From the NCBI RefSeq assembly GCF_000002995.4, contig NW_025062479.1, forward strand, positions 14,752,721-14,816,720: a stretch of 64,000 nt of DNA, written 5' to 3'. The first letter of the stretch is position 1, and the number at the start of each line of letters is the position of its first letter. The translations under genes were made by a program, and so were the position numbers. This document shows, piece after piece, positions 1 through 15,600 of this stretch. The stretch is from Brugia malayi. Taxonomy: Eukaryota; Nematoda; Chromadorea; Rhabditida; Onchocercidae. The notes beneath the pieces were generated by a model. The model saw only the letters and a list, made by a program, of their open reading frames with translations, was not told where the DNA came from and ran no database searches.

Positions 1-3000
1 CCATTTCTTCTTTTTTTAATTTCATTTCCTTTTTTCTTTTATTTCTTTTATTTTTATTTAAAATATAATAAGAAGCCATCAAAAATTGCTAGGAAATTTT
101 TATTTGGTCAATAATTTATGGAAAAGTTTTTTAAATTTCTTGTCTAATTTTAATGTCTAATTTCTTTATTCTATTATTTATTTATTTGTTTTTTGTTTTT
201 TTTTTTTTTTTTTTTGCTTTTTGTTTTGTTTTGAAAAAAATGACTAAATGAAAACAAATGGGTAGTTAATTTTAAAAGTACAATTTAGTATGCTAAATAA
301 AAATGGCGCTATATGTATATATTTTTAAAAAAAAATTTCATTTCTTCTTTTTAATTTTGTTTTCTTTTTTCATTCCTTTATTTCTTTCATTTTTATTTTT
401 ATTTTGCTTTCATCCATTCAATCTTTCTTCTGTCTTCTTACTTCTTTTTGCTCATCAACAATTGAAAAAGAACGTAAAGTTGGATGACTAAAAGTATCAG
501 ATGAATTTTATGCTCAGATATCGATTTCTATTATTTTTCTATTTAAAATAAAATCAAATTTCAACAAAGTTTTTCATTGTCACTTTCACTACTAAATTGC
601 ACTTTTTTCAACTTATTACGCTGTAAATTTAGTTAATTTTGTCTGATTGTCTGTAATATTAATAACATTTAGTAGATTGTATGTCTTATATAATATAGCA
701 TTAATGGCTGTTGAGGAAGTTTATGAGTAAATGTTGAGAATATTAGATCAAATAGTTTCAATCTGATAATAATTCATCTCAGAATGAATAAATAAGACGG
801 ACGGGAGGATTGCCTTAGATTATAAAAACGTAAATTAATTATTAAATCATTTTACAATAAATTATCTAAAGGGGATATCACGAAAGATAAGAAATTTGTG
901 AAAGATTAAATTTAAAATTTTTAAGATAATTGTAAGCCATTTGTTATTTTGCTACACTTTTTCTATGACAAATAAAAGATTAAGTTGAAATGTAAAATTT
1001 GAATGTTTAAAATTGAAATTTCCAAAATTTATACTTTTTTCCTTTTTTGACAAAAATTGGACAAAATATTTATTTCATCTATAAGTTTTAATTTTATATA
1101 AAGCAAAGTGAAATATTAATTTAGATTAAATCCAACTCTAACAATACTTTCACCTTTAATTAAGTAATCATTAAATTTCAAATCATTCCACACTTTTTTT
1201 CCTTTGTTTCGGTTTTTTAAATAATTTTTAATTCAGTCATTAACAAATTTTTTTCTTTGAAAAATAAACAAAACTTGGTGAATTTAAAAAGTTACTGATG
1301 AAACTTTTTTTCTTTTCTTTTTCAGGACAAAAAAATTTTTCCTCTCCTAGTGTTTACATTTCAATTAAGTAACTTTGTTTATATTAGTATGTCAGTATTA
1401 TTATTGTTGTGTTAATGATGAATGATTCGATAGCTTTGTCGTAGAAGTTTTAATTCATTTTTTTTTTTTATTAGTTTTAATATTTCAATTTAATATAACA
1501 GTTTTGGCTTTTTTCATATATGTTAGAATGTTGTACAAATCAAATGTGTCGCCTTTAATTTAACAAATTTAAATTTCAGTCTTCAAAATAGGTGTTTTAA
1601 AACAGTGAAGATATGTGAAAATTTGGAAAATACCAAGCCATTTTTTCTTATTTTTTTGTTCAAATATTTTGTTTTTGGCTCGATTTTCATCTTTTATTAA
1701 CTTTTCTCTTTTCTTCTGTTTTACTTTGTCTCCTATCTTTCTTTTTTTTTCTCCCTCTCTCCTTTTCTCTTTCATCAGAATGAACAAGAGAAGAGAGGAT
1801 GAAAAAATTGTTTCACAAAGAGAGAAAATGTAATTTATTCATATTGTTTAATAAATCTTTTTTTTTAAAATTTAATTCGGTAAATTAATAAATCTTATTG
1901 TCAAAGAAATTTATTATCAGCAGAAATTGAATTGCCTAATTTTTTTTAACAAATTTTTTCCTACAACAACTTTACTTTTCGATTTTTGTGATAGTGCATT
2001 TATTCGATCATTGCTATTTTCAACCTATAAACAACGAGTTAGTAAGTAAATAATTTACTGATTATTAATTTGCATTAATATTAGTGAGGCCCTAATGTAA
2101 GTTACTTCATACAAATAAAGCTTAAATTGATAATATCAGTTTTATTCAAAATTCTTATCTTTCTTCTTATTGCAATATTATCAGAGTGGAAAATCCTTCG
2201 TTCCGCTTCTGCCATCCCTAATTTTCCGAATTTCCTGGTATAATTTTATTTGCTGATATTCATATTTAATTCAATTTGAAATCTGATTATTAATATTAAC
2301 TCATCTCAATGCTTAGTTGATAATTGCTTAATTAATAAACAAACATTTCAACTCATTGGTTTATTAAAAGTATTCCGTAAAACATCTAATAAATCTTGCT
2401 CTATCATAAACATATTATCACTGGCGATCTCGTCAAAGGTTTCTTATGAAAACTGGCTCTTGTCGTTCTCCGTCACATGTAGTTTGAAAAGTTTGTATCA
2501 TTTAAATATTTCTTATTCATAAAATTTTCGATAAATCTTGCAACAAGCAGGTGATTAAACTAAATTTCCTGCAAAAATCAGGTAGTTCAGTCGAATGTCC
2601 CACAAATCAAATAATTTATCATATAATCTCAAGAATCAGATTATCTGTGCAGTCAATGATAGCAAAGATTTTTATCATATTTCATGAATTTTATAATATG
2701 TGGAGAAACAAATATAATTTTCTTGTTTACAATTTTACTATAAATATTGATTGGTAAGAATATACGAGTATATTCCGGATAGTACTTCTATTTATCATTC
2801 CGTATATGTGTGTGTTTTTTTTTTACCGGCCATCAATTTTTCCATCAATTTTTTTATCAGTCCATATACTATTTCCTTATCTATTATTTAAAAATAATAA
2901 TTATATATATAATTTATATATAATATTATTTTTTTATATGCGATTTATATATATAATTATTATTTTTTATATGCGATTTATATATATCTTAGAATAAATA

Positions 3001-3682
3001 TTTATATAAAATAATCGTAAATTTTATTTCATTTAACCAAACTACTTATCATATTTGCTTTATCATATCAATAGTTCAATTTTCCTTTTTTTTCTTTTCT
3101 ATTAGAAATGATATTTGCAATCAATTTATTTTGATTTGTTAGCTGTCAATGCTATCTATTTTACCGCATTTTCATTTTATCCTTATCATTTCCATTTTAC
3201 GTCATACTATTAAATTCACTTTTATGCACGAATCATATTTTATTTTTATTGAAATAATGCATGATATATAAATACGTAAAGTCAAGAGTTATGTGCTGAT
3301 TACGTTATACATTATTTTTGTCGACGTGTAAATTTAAGCGTTGTACATCATGCCTTTTTTTAAATCTAAAAAACATACGTTTTCTAAAAAAGTATAAATG
3401 CAACGTTTTCCTGACGTAAGCACTTACGTAAATCTTTGTAATTCAAGATTTTAAAATTAAAATTATTTAGTGCTAAAAAGGATGAGTTATAAATGTGTAT
3501 GTTAATCAAACTGATACAATATTTCAAAAAATGCTGGTGGCTTATCACACCATATTTTATATACTGTGTTTATAATTCTGCGATCGTTTTATCAATTCAT
3601 TTCATTTCATGAATATAACTGCTACTATTTGTTATTAACTTTCACATAAACTATATTTCACTATTGAAATACTACAAGTAGA
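1..3682. other. Upstream non-coding region, no convincing gene
   Basis: Very AT-rich sequence with homopolymer runs. Short open frames at 303-491, 1569-1833 and 2551-2757 are low-complexity (F/L/S or K/R rich) and lack a family signature. The block around 2190-2240 is less AT-rich and is flanked by an AG acceptor-like and a GTATAA donor-like site, and 2410-2490 is also less AT-rich. Either could be a non-coding 5' exon or a regulatory block of the kinesin gene, but the sequence does not decide it. A tandem copy of a T-run plus 'TATGCGATTTATATAT' unit lies at about 2925-2990. The last 400 bp are probably the kinesin promoter. Confidence 0.5.
3414..3429. promoter_or_regulatory. Perfect inverted repeat ACGTAAG-CA-CTTACGT in the putative kinesin promoter
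   Basis: Seven-base arms separated by two bases, about 255 bp upstream of the kinesin start codon. The sequence contains TGACGTAA, which resembles bZIP (CREB/ATF, C/EBP, PAR) half sites. Several other TTACGT / ACGTAA words occur between 3270 and 3430. Binding by any factor is inference. Confidence 0.3.
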
Positions 3683-6600
3683 ATGGAAATTGAGGAAGAA
3701 GGAAAAGTAAAAGTTGCCGTACGTGTTCGGCCGTTTAATAAACGTGGTACGTTATTCCACTTCTTTTCTAAGGAATATTTCAAGAATTAAAAATTTTAAA
3801 TATTCAGTTAATTTGAAAATACATTAAAGAATCGCATAAGTTAATTTTCTCATATTTAATTTAAATTTCATATCAATTTTTTTAAGTTTTTTTTTTTCTA
3901 ATTGTTTCCAAAATATCAGAATGTATTTGTTTACTTATGGAAAAAAACGAAAGCTAAAATAATACTCATAAATTTCGTGAAATATATCATACGGATAATA
4001 TTAAAACAACCATTCTTCCTTTTTTCTCTTAGGAAAAAAAAGATTGAAATGAAAGAATGAAATGTTTATTTCAGAGAAATAAATAAGTTAAAATTTTAAA
4101 AAGCAATGTTAAATCAAAATAGCAACAAATTGTACCATAAAATAAAAAAAAGTTCAAAATTGATGATTGTTTGAAAGCTTTTGCATTTATCACTTTTTGC
4201 TTCCTTTGCTAGCACATTTAAAATAAGTATCGTATTTTCTATTAATCATGCATTTCTAAACGTCTTTTAAGGGAAAAAAGGAAAAAATTTATGTTCCAAT
4301 TGGGTCGACAGGAAAAAAGGGAAAGATGTTTTGAAAAAAAAAATGAAAAAAAAGAGAGGAAACATTATAAAATTTATAAAAAGTTTATTTCATTCATTCG
4401 TTAAAAAAATTTTATCAATTATGATTATAATTTTTCGTTTTTTTTTTTTTTTTTTTAAATTAAAATTTTTTATTTTTAAGAACGAGATTTGAATACAAAA
4501 TGCATCGTATCAATGATCGATGATCAAGCAATTCTTAGACATCCCATTGATGAGTAAGTACGAAACAAAAAGACCATTTGATTATGATTTAGTGATTGGC
4601 AATCAATTTGGGATGGATGATTGAAATTTAATTTACTCAATCAATATACCATTCGACTTGTTTTCTACATTTTTATATTATTTAAATGAGAATATTTTGC
4701 ATATTTTGCAAGAGCATATAAAATTTCTAAAATACCTTATGCAAAATAAAATTTAATTTTTTTTAGAAAATTATCAGACTTTTTTATTTTAGAAAGCAAC
4801 CCAAAACTTTTGCATATGATCATTGTTTTAATTCTTCTGATCCTACTGCAAGTAATTTTATTGGTATGCATTTGGAAATTTTTCTTTTTTATCATAAATG
4901 ACCACACCCTTGTCATAAATTTAACATAGATCAGATAAAATTATTCTGATTGATGACTAATTGGTTACTTTCTTTTTTAAAAAATACGATAACTTCTGTC
5001 TAAGAGCAATGATGAGTTTTGTTCTGGTTCAGAATAAAAAGATTTTGATCAATTATTATGACTATGTACCGTTGATAAATTGCAGAATTTACCCAAAGAT
5101 ATTTCTATTATAACTGAAATTATATAAAATTAAATGATTTCAAATCTGAAATTGTATAAATTAATTAATTTCAGATCAGAATGAAGTATTTGAACGAGTT
5201 GGCACTGCTGTACTTATCAATGCATTTGCTGGCTATAATGCTTGCATATTTGCATACGGACAAACTGGTATACTTTTAATTTAACGATATGAACAAATTT
5301 ACAAATTTTCTGTGCTCAAAAAGTTTTTTCAAAAAGGTATTATTTATTAAATTTTTATCCAAAATCAAGTTAATCAAATATTATATTTTACAGGTTCAGG
5401 TAAAAGTTATACAATGATGGGTACAGCAGAAAATCCTGGTATTATTCCACGTCTTTGTTGTTCTATTTTTCAAAAAATTAGCGAATTATCTTCAGATAGT
5501 TTAGCATTTAAAGTTGAAGTTTCGTATATGGAAATTTACAATGAAAAAGTGCGCGATCTTCTGGATCCTAAAAAGTAAGTAATATCCTAAAACGATATAA
5601 AGCAATAAAATATCTATATAACTTATTCAGAATCATATACATTGTTAGCCGGAATATTATTTTATCAGTGGCATTCTTATCACATTTCAAGAATAAATTT
5701 CATTCTTTTCCTTAATTCTTTCCTTAATTAATTTCTCTTACATCTACTAAATATTTATACTAATTATTTCATTTAGGATTATCAGAACAATTCTGTTGTT
5801 CCTTGTAAATAGATATTACTAACTAATGATAAGTAGTATTTAGCAGTTATCATTTAGATTTATCTTATTCCAGTTTAAGTTAACTTTCATATGAAAATTT
5901 TTTTGTAACAAATTACATATCAATAATTAATCAAATGTTACATTGCCAATACAAATTAATTATTAAGATTTTCAGAACAAATAAAAATTTAAAAGTTCGA
6001 GAGCATAAAGTTCTCGGTCCAATGGTTGATGGCTTATCCGTACTGGCTGTTTCATCATTTAAAGTTTGTCATTCATTCGCAATTAACTATTTCGAATTTT
6101 GCAAAGTTTGGGAAAATTGTTTCTAATATTTAAAAAAATGAAATATCAAATCATTTTAAGAGCACAATCGTTTTGGAGACAGTTTGTAAAATAGAGTTCT
6201 CTTGATAACATATTTGACCCTAGCGTGTAATTAGTTTCTTTTTCTTTCTTTAGCAAATAGCATCTTTGATGGAAGAAGGGAATAAATCACGAACAGTTGC
6301 TGCAACAAACATGAATACGGAAAGTAGTCGCTCGCATGCAGTATTCAATATTCGTCTTACGCAAACTCTTACGGATACGAAAAATGGAGTACGTATTGTT
6401 GAACGTTTTTATATTCATCAATTCTACTTTTGTTTTTCCATTTTCTTCTCCCTATTGTTTTCCGTCTTCTGACTACCAAAATTTTAGCCAAAAACTTTTT
6501 CTTTGAGAATTTTGAAATTTTCAATAAATAATTCTCAAATGTTCATTTAAAAAAATCTCTTAAATCTTTATTTTTTAGTTTACTGGTGAGAAAATGAGTA

Positions 6601-9600
6601 AAATATCATTGGTTGATTTAGCCGGAAGTGAACGAGCTCAGAAGACTGGTGCAGTTGGAAAAAGACTAGAAGAAGGCGGAAATATCAATAAGTATTTTGT
6701 GGATTACATTTTTTTCAGTTTTGAAAAAAAAAAAAATGTCCTTAATTTTGCTAATTTAAATGGCTTTTTTGTCACTTTTTATCACTTAACCAATAAATTT
6801 CTAATGCTTTCGCTATAACATTTTAGAGATGTATGTTACCAATAAAATTAAGCAAAATATTTTATACAATGAATTATAACACAACAAATGAAACATAGAA
6901 ATTGAAAACGAATTAAATTTCAGATCATTGACAACACTTGGAATGGTAATTTCTGCATTAGCGGAACGATCGCATCCTAACGGAATATCAAAACCGAAAT
7001 TTATTCCATATCGAGATTCTATATTAACATGGTATATTGTAGGATTCGCTTAAATCCTATTCAATGCATGCTTTAAATTATATATATATAACTTTTTCAA
7101 ATAACTTTCTCCAATACATTCAAAAAATTACTTTATTTGTTTTCATTCCCCGTATTAATTTTTCATGTATACCTGTTGATAGGTTCATTTTTAAAATTCA
7201 TTTCATATATCTACGATAAGTATAAACGATGCTTATTGAAATATCTGTCATCAATATTCAGCAAGAAAATAAATAAAAATGAACAAATGGAAATTTTTTT
7301 AAACTTCACTATTTCTCTAAATATTATTTCAAAAGAAAATTCTTCTAATTGATTGTTGTTAATTATTTTTAGGTTGTTAAAGGATAGTTTAGGTGGTAAT
7401 AGCCGAACGGTAATGATTGCGACAGTATCACCTGCAGCGGATAATTATGAAGAAACATTATCCACGTTGAGGTTCATCAATTTTGTCAAAATCCGATAAA
7501 AAGGATAAAAATTTCATGAGAAATTTTCTTAAAAAATGGTTGAAAAATAAAGTTAGCATTTTTTCCAAAAATCTAAAATGAATAAATAATAATTGTGTTA
7601 TTTCTGAAATGATTTGACTTACTGAAATATTTTTTCTGTATTGTTAAATGTGTTATTAAAGGTATGCTGATAGAGCTACGAAAATTGTAAATCACGCTGT
7701 GATAAATGAAGATCCTAATGCTAAGGTCATCCGTGAATTACGTGAAGAGGTGGAAACACTTCGAGCGCAAATATCGCAAACCGTAAAAGAACAAAATGTA
7801 CGGATTAATTTTAGCACTGTACAGGATCTAAAATTTCAATTAACTTTAGTTTTTATTAAATTGAAGTAAACTTATGACAATTAATGCTAACTTTTAAATT
7901 TAAAGCAATTAGCGCTAAATTAATCTATGAGAAAAATAAATGCTGAACAAATATTATATTATCAGGAAACAGAAGAATTACGTGAAAGATTGGCAGAATC
8001 GGAACGTTTAGTGGAGTTAATGAATAAATCATGGGATGAACGACTGAAAGACACGGAGATCGTTTATCGGGTAACTAATATTTTTCATTCAAAAATTATT
8101 TACAACTGTTTTATACAAGAATTTTCTTTCCATAATTAATCAGAACATCATTATCAGTTGAATTTTAATTTATTCAGATAAACTTTTAGGAAAGACAAAA
8201 AGATCTGGCCGAAATTGGAATTTCAGTAGCTGGTTCTGGTATAAAAGTTGAAAAAGATCGATTCTATCTGGTCAATTTGAATGCTGACCCATCATTAAAT
8301 GAACTTCTTGTCTATTACATAAATGTGACTCATTTTATTTTTCACAAAATAATTAAATTGTAATTTGAATATTTAAATTGGTAGGTAATACCAAGCGTAT
8401 AAATGAGAATAAAATTACACTGATATTTGGAATATCTAAGAGAAACTAATCAATAATAAAGAATTGCCTTATTTGTAGAACTACTGGGATAATTTGGTGG
8501 TTTCAAATATCTCTTATGGAGATGAAATTATAATTTATTTGAGATACTAAATTTCACAGTTACAGCATCAAGCTGTTATTGGTAGTGCAGAGCAGCAGCA
8601 AGGTATGACAGGATCAGATGAAAAAGTTGATTTTATCCTTCAAGGACTTGGCGTACAACACCGTCATGCTTTGTTGAAAATTGTCGAAGATGACTGTCAA
8701 CAACGCCTTTTCATCGAACGGCTTGATGCTAAAGCCAGGTTGATTGATTATCAATAATTTAAGGCTAATTTGTGCCCGCTATCTTCATACAATTAATTAT
8801 TTATCAAGTATTAGTAACGAGAAAATGTAGTAAATTTTTATGCTGATTTGATCAGTTCGAAACAGTCTTGAGAAACAAACATGCGGTTTTGAATTTAGCT
8901 TTGAATTAATGAATATATTTTTCAGGATTTGCGTGAATGGACGTTTGATAACAGAGCGTACACTTCTTCGTAACGGTTATCGCCTTCTAATAGGCAATAA
9001 TCATTTTTTCCGTGTCAATTGTCCAAAAGAAGCCGTTGACATTAGCGCTTCCATTATGGAAGAATCAAATGCAATGTTGTTTGACTATTATGATGCTTGG
9101 CAAGAGGTTTTATTTTGTTAATTTACTTTCTACGCTAAAACTTAATTTTTTGTATCTAGGCAAACTAAAATATCATTCTAAAGAATGCCTTTTCAAATAT
9201 TGCTTATACTACTACTATATTTTAAAATTAACTTAGAGTGTCATTAAAAAAATTTTAACTTAACTACTAATAATTTTAGAAATATACAATAATGAGGATG
9301 ATTTTCATTTAATTTAATTAAGAATAGATAAGATTCAGGTAAATTCTGGTATAAATGCGAATCCAATCACAACGGCTGTTGATCATTATATGGAGCAAAT
9401 TACGAAGAAACATGAAGTTTGTTTGTTTGTTTTTTCATTTTGAACTATGCAATATGAAATGAAAGAAAAATTCAAACTGAAAAAAAAAATAAAGAATTGA
9501 AGTTGATTTTCTTTCATTTCAGCCCCCGATTTTTTGATATCTTGAAAGTTGGTAACGGTGCGATAGATTGATTAAACCCAATGACATATATAATATCAGA

Positions 9601-12600
9601 GCTTACTACATTAAATTCATATGTGCATAAGGATTGAAGTATTTTAATTTACAAATTGAATTCTTCAAGTGGTCAATAAGTGGTAGAAAATGATCGAGCA
9701 TTTCAGAAAGAGAAACAGGCAGCATTAGAGCAACAGTATGAAGCATTTGAGAAATATATTCAGGGACTTACTCAAAGGTATTATCATAATTTCATCGATC
9801 AGAAGTTATTTCCATTTAAATTTCATCTATGTAAACTTTAAACTATCAGTGCATCTTCTTTTAGCTAGAATTATTTTAACTAACTAAATGAATATATTTA
9901 GTTTAATCTAAACATTTTAGTTTTACACCTTCTACACCAACACCAAGCTTCGGATATTTGACACCGATGGGCACACCTGGATGTCAATTTCCGCCTATTG
10001 GTTTTCCGACTAATCCAAAGGCTAGCATGCGATCGAAATTCTTCAACTGGGCTCAGCAGAGGTCATTTTCAATACATTTGAAAATTGGTTCCTTTCATCG
10101 TTTTTTTTTTTTTTTTTTTTTTCTAAATTGCAATCACAGATATCTTTGAAAATTACAATTATTTCATTTTTTTTTTTTTTTCAGGGAAGAAATGTTCAAA
10201 GAAAATTTGGTACGTTTGAAGAGTGATATTGTACGCGCTAATGCATTAGCTCGTGAAGCTAATATGATTGCTGCTGAGCTATCTTCATGCCGATGTCCAG
10301 TCACTTATGATGTTACCTTGCAAATTCCAGCAGCAAATTTGAGGCCATCAAAAATTAAGGTAGTATTTTTAATATTATCATTTTGAAATTATGACAGTTA
10401 TTGGTAAAAACATATGGGAAAGAAAAGACGATATTATTAGTTAATTCAGGGTAAATTTTTGAAGCAGATGATAATTACAGGAAGGTGGATTCGTTTGTGA
10501 ACCGTTTATCGTAGTGAAACGTGCCGGTATTGATGGTTATCAGTTATGGTCAACTGCCCAGTTAGAAAACAAATTAATCGATATGCGTGAAATGTATAGC
10601 GAAAAAATAACAACAATCGAAAGGTATATCATCTAATTCTTTTATCAGTAATTCCAATTCCTGATTGTGAAGTATTTTGGAAAAGTAATTGTTTACTGAT
10701 AAGCTAACAGTTAAATTTGCTTCTGCTTTTCAATTACTTGTCTCGACAGTTAAATTGAAATGCTCATACTTTACATTACTTTGGATTAATTTAGACAACT
10801 TTGAATCAATTTAGGAGAAACTTTCATACATTTTTTTTTTTTTTTTTTTGAAAAAAAAAATTAATGTCACTATAACAAAGTTAAAATGAATTAAAATGAA
10901 TTAAATGAACAAAATTTACCTCTAAATATAATTACCATGCAATTAGTTTGATTAATCACATTTTATTGCACAATTTTGCAGGAACGATGCGTCAACGTCC
11001 GAAGAATTAGAGGAGGACGATCAGTTCGCGCTCGAAGACAGCTTTAATATAAATGAATGCCATAGTCCTATTGTTGAAAATATCTTCGATAGTCAGGTAG
11101 CAAAATCTTTTTTCCTATCACTTGTTATTTTAAATTATATTTTAAGAAAGAAAAATAGAGATAACTAGCACTGAATGTAAAAATTTTTGTTGCTTATTTT
11201 ATTATTTTAATTAATTTATACTTAATTTAATGATAATATCCTCTCTCACTCTATACTTTTTCATGTTAAAGAGTAAGCATGTTTATTTCTCATATGAATT
11301 ACAGGAGCATCATAGTTTAATTGGTGTTGCTAATGTATTTCTGGAAGTGCTACTTCACGATATGAGACTTGATTATCATGTCCCAATTATTAGTCAACAG
11401 GTAAACTTGAAATAATACACAATAATTAAGTGAAATTATATTTGCCAAGTTTGAAATGATTCAAATTACTATTGTGTATGTATAAGCAGGGCGATGTTAG
11501 CGGTCGTCTTCATGTCGAAGTATATCGATTATCGGAAATGGATGATTCCGGTATTGTAAGTAGTCTAGATTCATTGGATTCAAGTCGTACCTTAGATCCA
11601 CAATCTATTGGTGCTGTTTTCCTGGGAAAAACAATCAAATGTAGGGTATGTATATGCTCACTAAAATTAAATCAAATTTTAATGAAATTTTATATAAATA
11701 AATTTATTAGTAAATTTCAGGTTCGCATTAAAAAAGCATCAAATTTGCCATCATCATTGTCACATTTCGTATTTTGTCAGTATTCCTTTTTTAATATTAG
11801 CGAAATTTTGGTTGTTGCTCCAATATTTGACCCAAATGCAATACAATTAATTGATCATAATAATGTTCCTTGCAATTCCAACTTTCAATTCGACCACGAG
11901 AAGGTTTCATTATTTCGCATAATATTACTAATAATTGCTTAAACTAAATGAATTATTAATAAATTAATATTAATTGATACTTAATGAAAGTTATTGTAAT
12001 TTTATGCTTGGGAAAAAAATTAGATATAATTTATATTCGTCGAATGTCTAAATAGTCATAATTGTATTGTAGACAAAAATAATTGTTATGTTATAAAAAA
12101 AAAAAAAGAAAAAAAAAAACAAAAGAAAAATCGAGTACTTATCATTAATTTTTAGGATTTTTGTATAGTTGTGACAGAAGAATTTTTGGAGTATATTCAA
12201 GAGGATGCTTTATCGATTGAAGTTTGGGGTCATCGAAGTAGTGGTTTTGGTAATGATTTTGTACCACCTAAGGTTGCGAATGGAATCATTGATGTTGAAC
12301 AAAGTTATAAAAGTTTGCAGGTAAATTAATTATTAGGTAGCAACTAAACTACATTTCAATTTATGGTTGAATAAATGATAAGATGAAATGGTAAGCTAAA
12401 ATGGTCGCTATAATGTTGAGATGTGTTTATTAGGATTAGAAATGTTTAAACTAATTAGTCTTATCAGCATGCATCGATTGCATGATTAAAAGATGACATT
12501 TAAAAATGATCATTTGCATGCTGCAGTCATAGAATGCAGTTGTAATGTGTTATTGTATTATTATAGTGGAAAATTGTTAGAAATAAAAATATTAGCAATA

Positions 12601-15600
12601 AATTATTGCATTTTAGGAGCGATGGTCTGAGGTGACAAAACGTATTGAGCTAAATGTTAACATTAAAGAGATGAATGATAATGGTCAGTATGTTTCCGTA
12701 GAAGTACGTCCATCTAATGAAATACTTACCGGTGGTATATATCAACTGAAGCAGGTAAATGTAAAAGTAATATCTAATAATGGATGTAGTAATTAAATAA
12801 GTTAGGAAGGAAATACAATACAAGTACTCACTACAGTTTATTAAATAAAAATACAAAAAATTGTATCTTTAAAGATCATAAAATTTTGAATTGTGATAAA
12901 TATTTGGGTGTGAAAAAATACGATGCATCAGAATATAATAATTGTTTTCTTTCTTTTTTTTTAACTTAGGTTAATAATTATTGAAATGAGTATGAATTTC
13001 ACTGGTAATTGATACAAATGATAACGATTAAAGTATTGACAATCATTTATCATTGAAATTCTATGAATACATGTACAATTACCACAGTGTATAATTAGTT
13101 ACAAATGATTACACTTCATTTTTAGGGTCAACAACGACGAATTCATGTAAAAGTATTACCAATAGCGGATCATGGTAATTTGCCGTTGGCATTTGCGCAA
13201 ATTACTTCCGTTTCTATTGGTTGTATCTGTTCGAGGTAAACGGTTTTTTTTTTCTTCCTCAAAAATAGTTTTATTGAAATTTTATTTGAAATTAGAAAAT
13301 TTTTTAAATTTCAAAAGAGAGATGACAAAGATATGGCGATAACATCTAATTAACTCTGTTTCGGGTCAATGACATAATTGATAAAATTATTAGAGGTATA
13401 TATATATTCACTTTATGCAAATATATTTTTATAGAAATCCAATGATGCAAAAACCTTTGGATAGTTATCAAGAAGAAGATTTGGAGAGAATTCGTGAACA
13501 ATGGACTATAGCTTTGGCTAATAGACAAAATTATTTAGTGAACCATATTAATGCAGTAAGTTTACATATATTTCTTCTCATTTTTTTGATAATTTGGAAA
13601 AAAAAGTGATAACAAAATTATTTTTCAGCTAATCAGTTTGATTACTGTTTTATTAAATCTATATCTTCAAAAATTATTTAAATTACAGTTATCAAATAAA
13701 GGTGATAAAAAAACAGATGCTGAAAAAGAGCGTGAACAGTCATTAATCAATCAATGGGTTGCATTAACCGAAGAACGAAATGCTATTAGTGTACCACCTG
13801 CTAATAGCGATATACCTGGTTCACCGGCTGAATGGTTGGTCTAATGAGTTAAGCTTGATAATAAGTGATTAATTTTGAAATTTAAATTTTCGCGGATGAG
13901 AAAGTTTCTATGCACTTACTTGTTTTAGAATTATCATAAGATATATCATAAGATGTTAATTATTATTTTTCAGTAAATCACTAGTAGTGAATTTCCATTT
14001 TCAGGTCACCTCCACCTGGTATTGAAAGACATATACCTGTACTATTTCTTGACTTGAATTGTTAGTTTAATTAATTTGTAACTCATTTCTTTCTGTTATA
14101 TTTTGATGATCGAGAACAAACGAAAAAACTCAGTCATTGAATGTCACTTCAAATAATGCTTTGAAGATTTAAATATTTTCATAAAATGTAAACTTATAAT
14201 AAAATTCTCATCATTCCTATTTGCAGCAGATGATGTTACCGAGGAGATACCTTCCGATGATGGTAGCATTCGAATAATTGGCTTGCAATCATTCTTATCA
14301 AAGGAAAATTGTGGTCAAATTATTATGCTTCCTATTTTAGAGAATGATGTTAATGAAGTAAATTTTAATAGTATATTAAAGTGTTTGTAAAACTTTCAGA
14401 ATTATTAATTAATGCAAATTGGTAAAATAATTCATCTCTTGCTTGAACAGATGAATTATCTAAGAACATTTGTTTGCAGATTTCAGCTACCTGTTCATGG
14501 GATAGTTCTATTCATGAAAATCCTGTATTGAATAAGCCTACCGAGGGTTCTGATCATATTTATGCTATTGTTAAGGTATTTATTCTTTTCCTTTACCATT
14601 TATTGTTATTTTAATACGATATTAAATTAATATCGTTTACAACCTGAAAAGAAACAAACATCAATTTGAATAATTTTGCATAATTTAAAAGTGTTAAATA
14701 AAATTGGAAAAATTGACGATCAAAAGAAAAAAATTAATTAACACTTAACAATTAATATTTAGGTAACAGTACGTTTAACACATCCGTGTGAAATAGATAT
14801 AATTTTACGAAAGCGAATATGCATGCATGTGTACAAGAAAACCGGTCTAACTGAACGATTAATCAAAAAACTGGTTGGATCGGTGTGTATTTTTTTTCCT
14901 ATATAAATATAATTTTTTAATATTTTGATTAAACAAGGTTTTTTTATACTCTGTCTCACCAAAATCATTATTAAGAATGACTGGTTTATTTTCATCAAAT
15001 GAAAAAAAAAGACGAAAAAAAATGAAAATGATTTATTCATATCAGTAATTTAAATGAAACATTGTTATAATTGATATTAAAAATGATAAAATATGAAATT
15101 TGTTTATAACAATGAAATTAAGCAGCGTTTTTTGTAAATGTTTCAGTTTTAAATGACTGAAAAAAATCACGAATTTAAATTTTTTTTTAAAAAAAAGAAA
15201 AATCAATCGTTGATTAATTGCTAGATGGTTGATGTAATATATTATCAATAATTCGTCCTATTTGTCGTAAATTGGAATTAGAAATAGTAATCTAAGATAA
15301 TAAATCATATGCTTAATAAAATCTTATGAGATAAAATTGAGAATCTTTGTCCTAAAAGTAAAAATTAATTTGTCTAATTAATCGCCGATAATTGCTGATA
15401 AAGTTCGTTGATATTATCTAATTACTAATTAGATCCTTAATTAATTTAGAAAGGTAACCCATCAAAGAATTCTATTTGGAAATTGTTAGAGTGTTCTAGA
15501 AATATAGTTTGATACTTAGATCAGAAAAGAAGATATTCATTGGTCACTACTATTTGTTTGTTAGGTTTTTTTAATTTTCCAAATTACAACTAATAAATCT

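Noticed and set aside
303..491. 62-residue plus-strand open frame (F/L rich)
   Set aside because: Translation of a T-rich stretch. No homology-like pattern, and the composition is typical of non-coding DNA here. The same holds for 1569-1833, 2551-2997 and 15042-15248.
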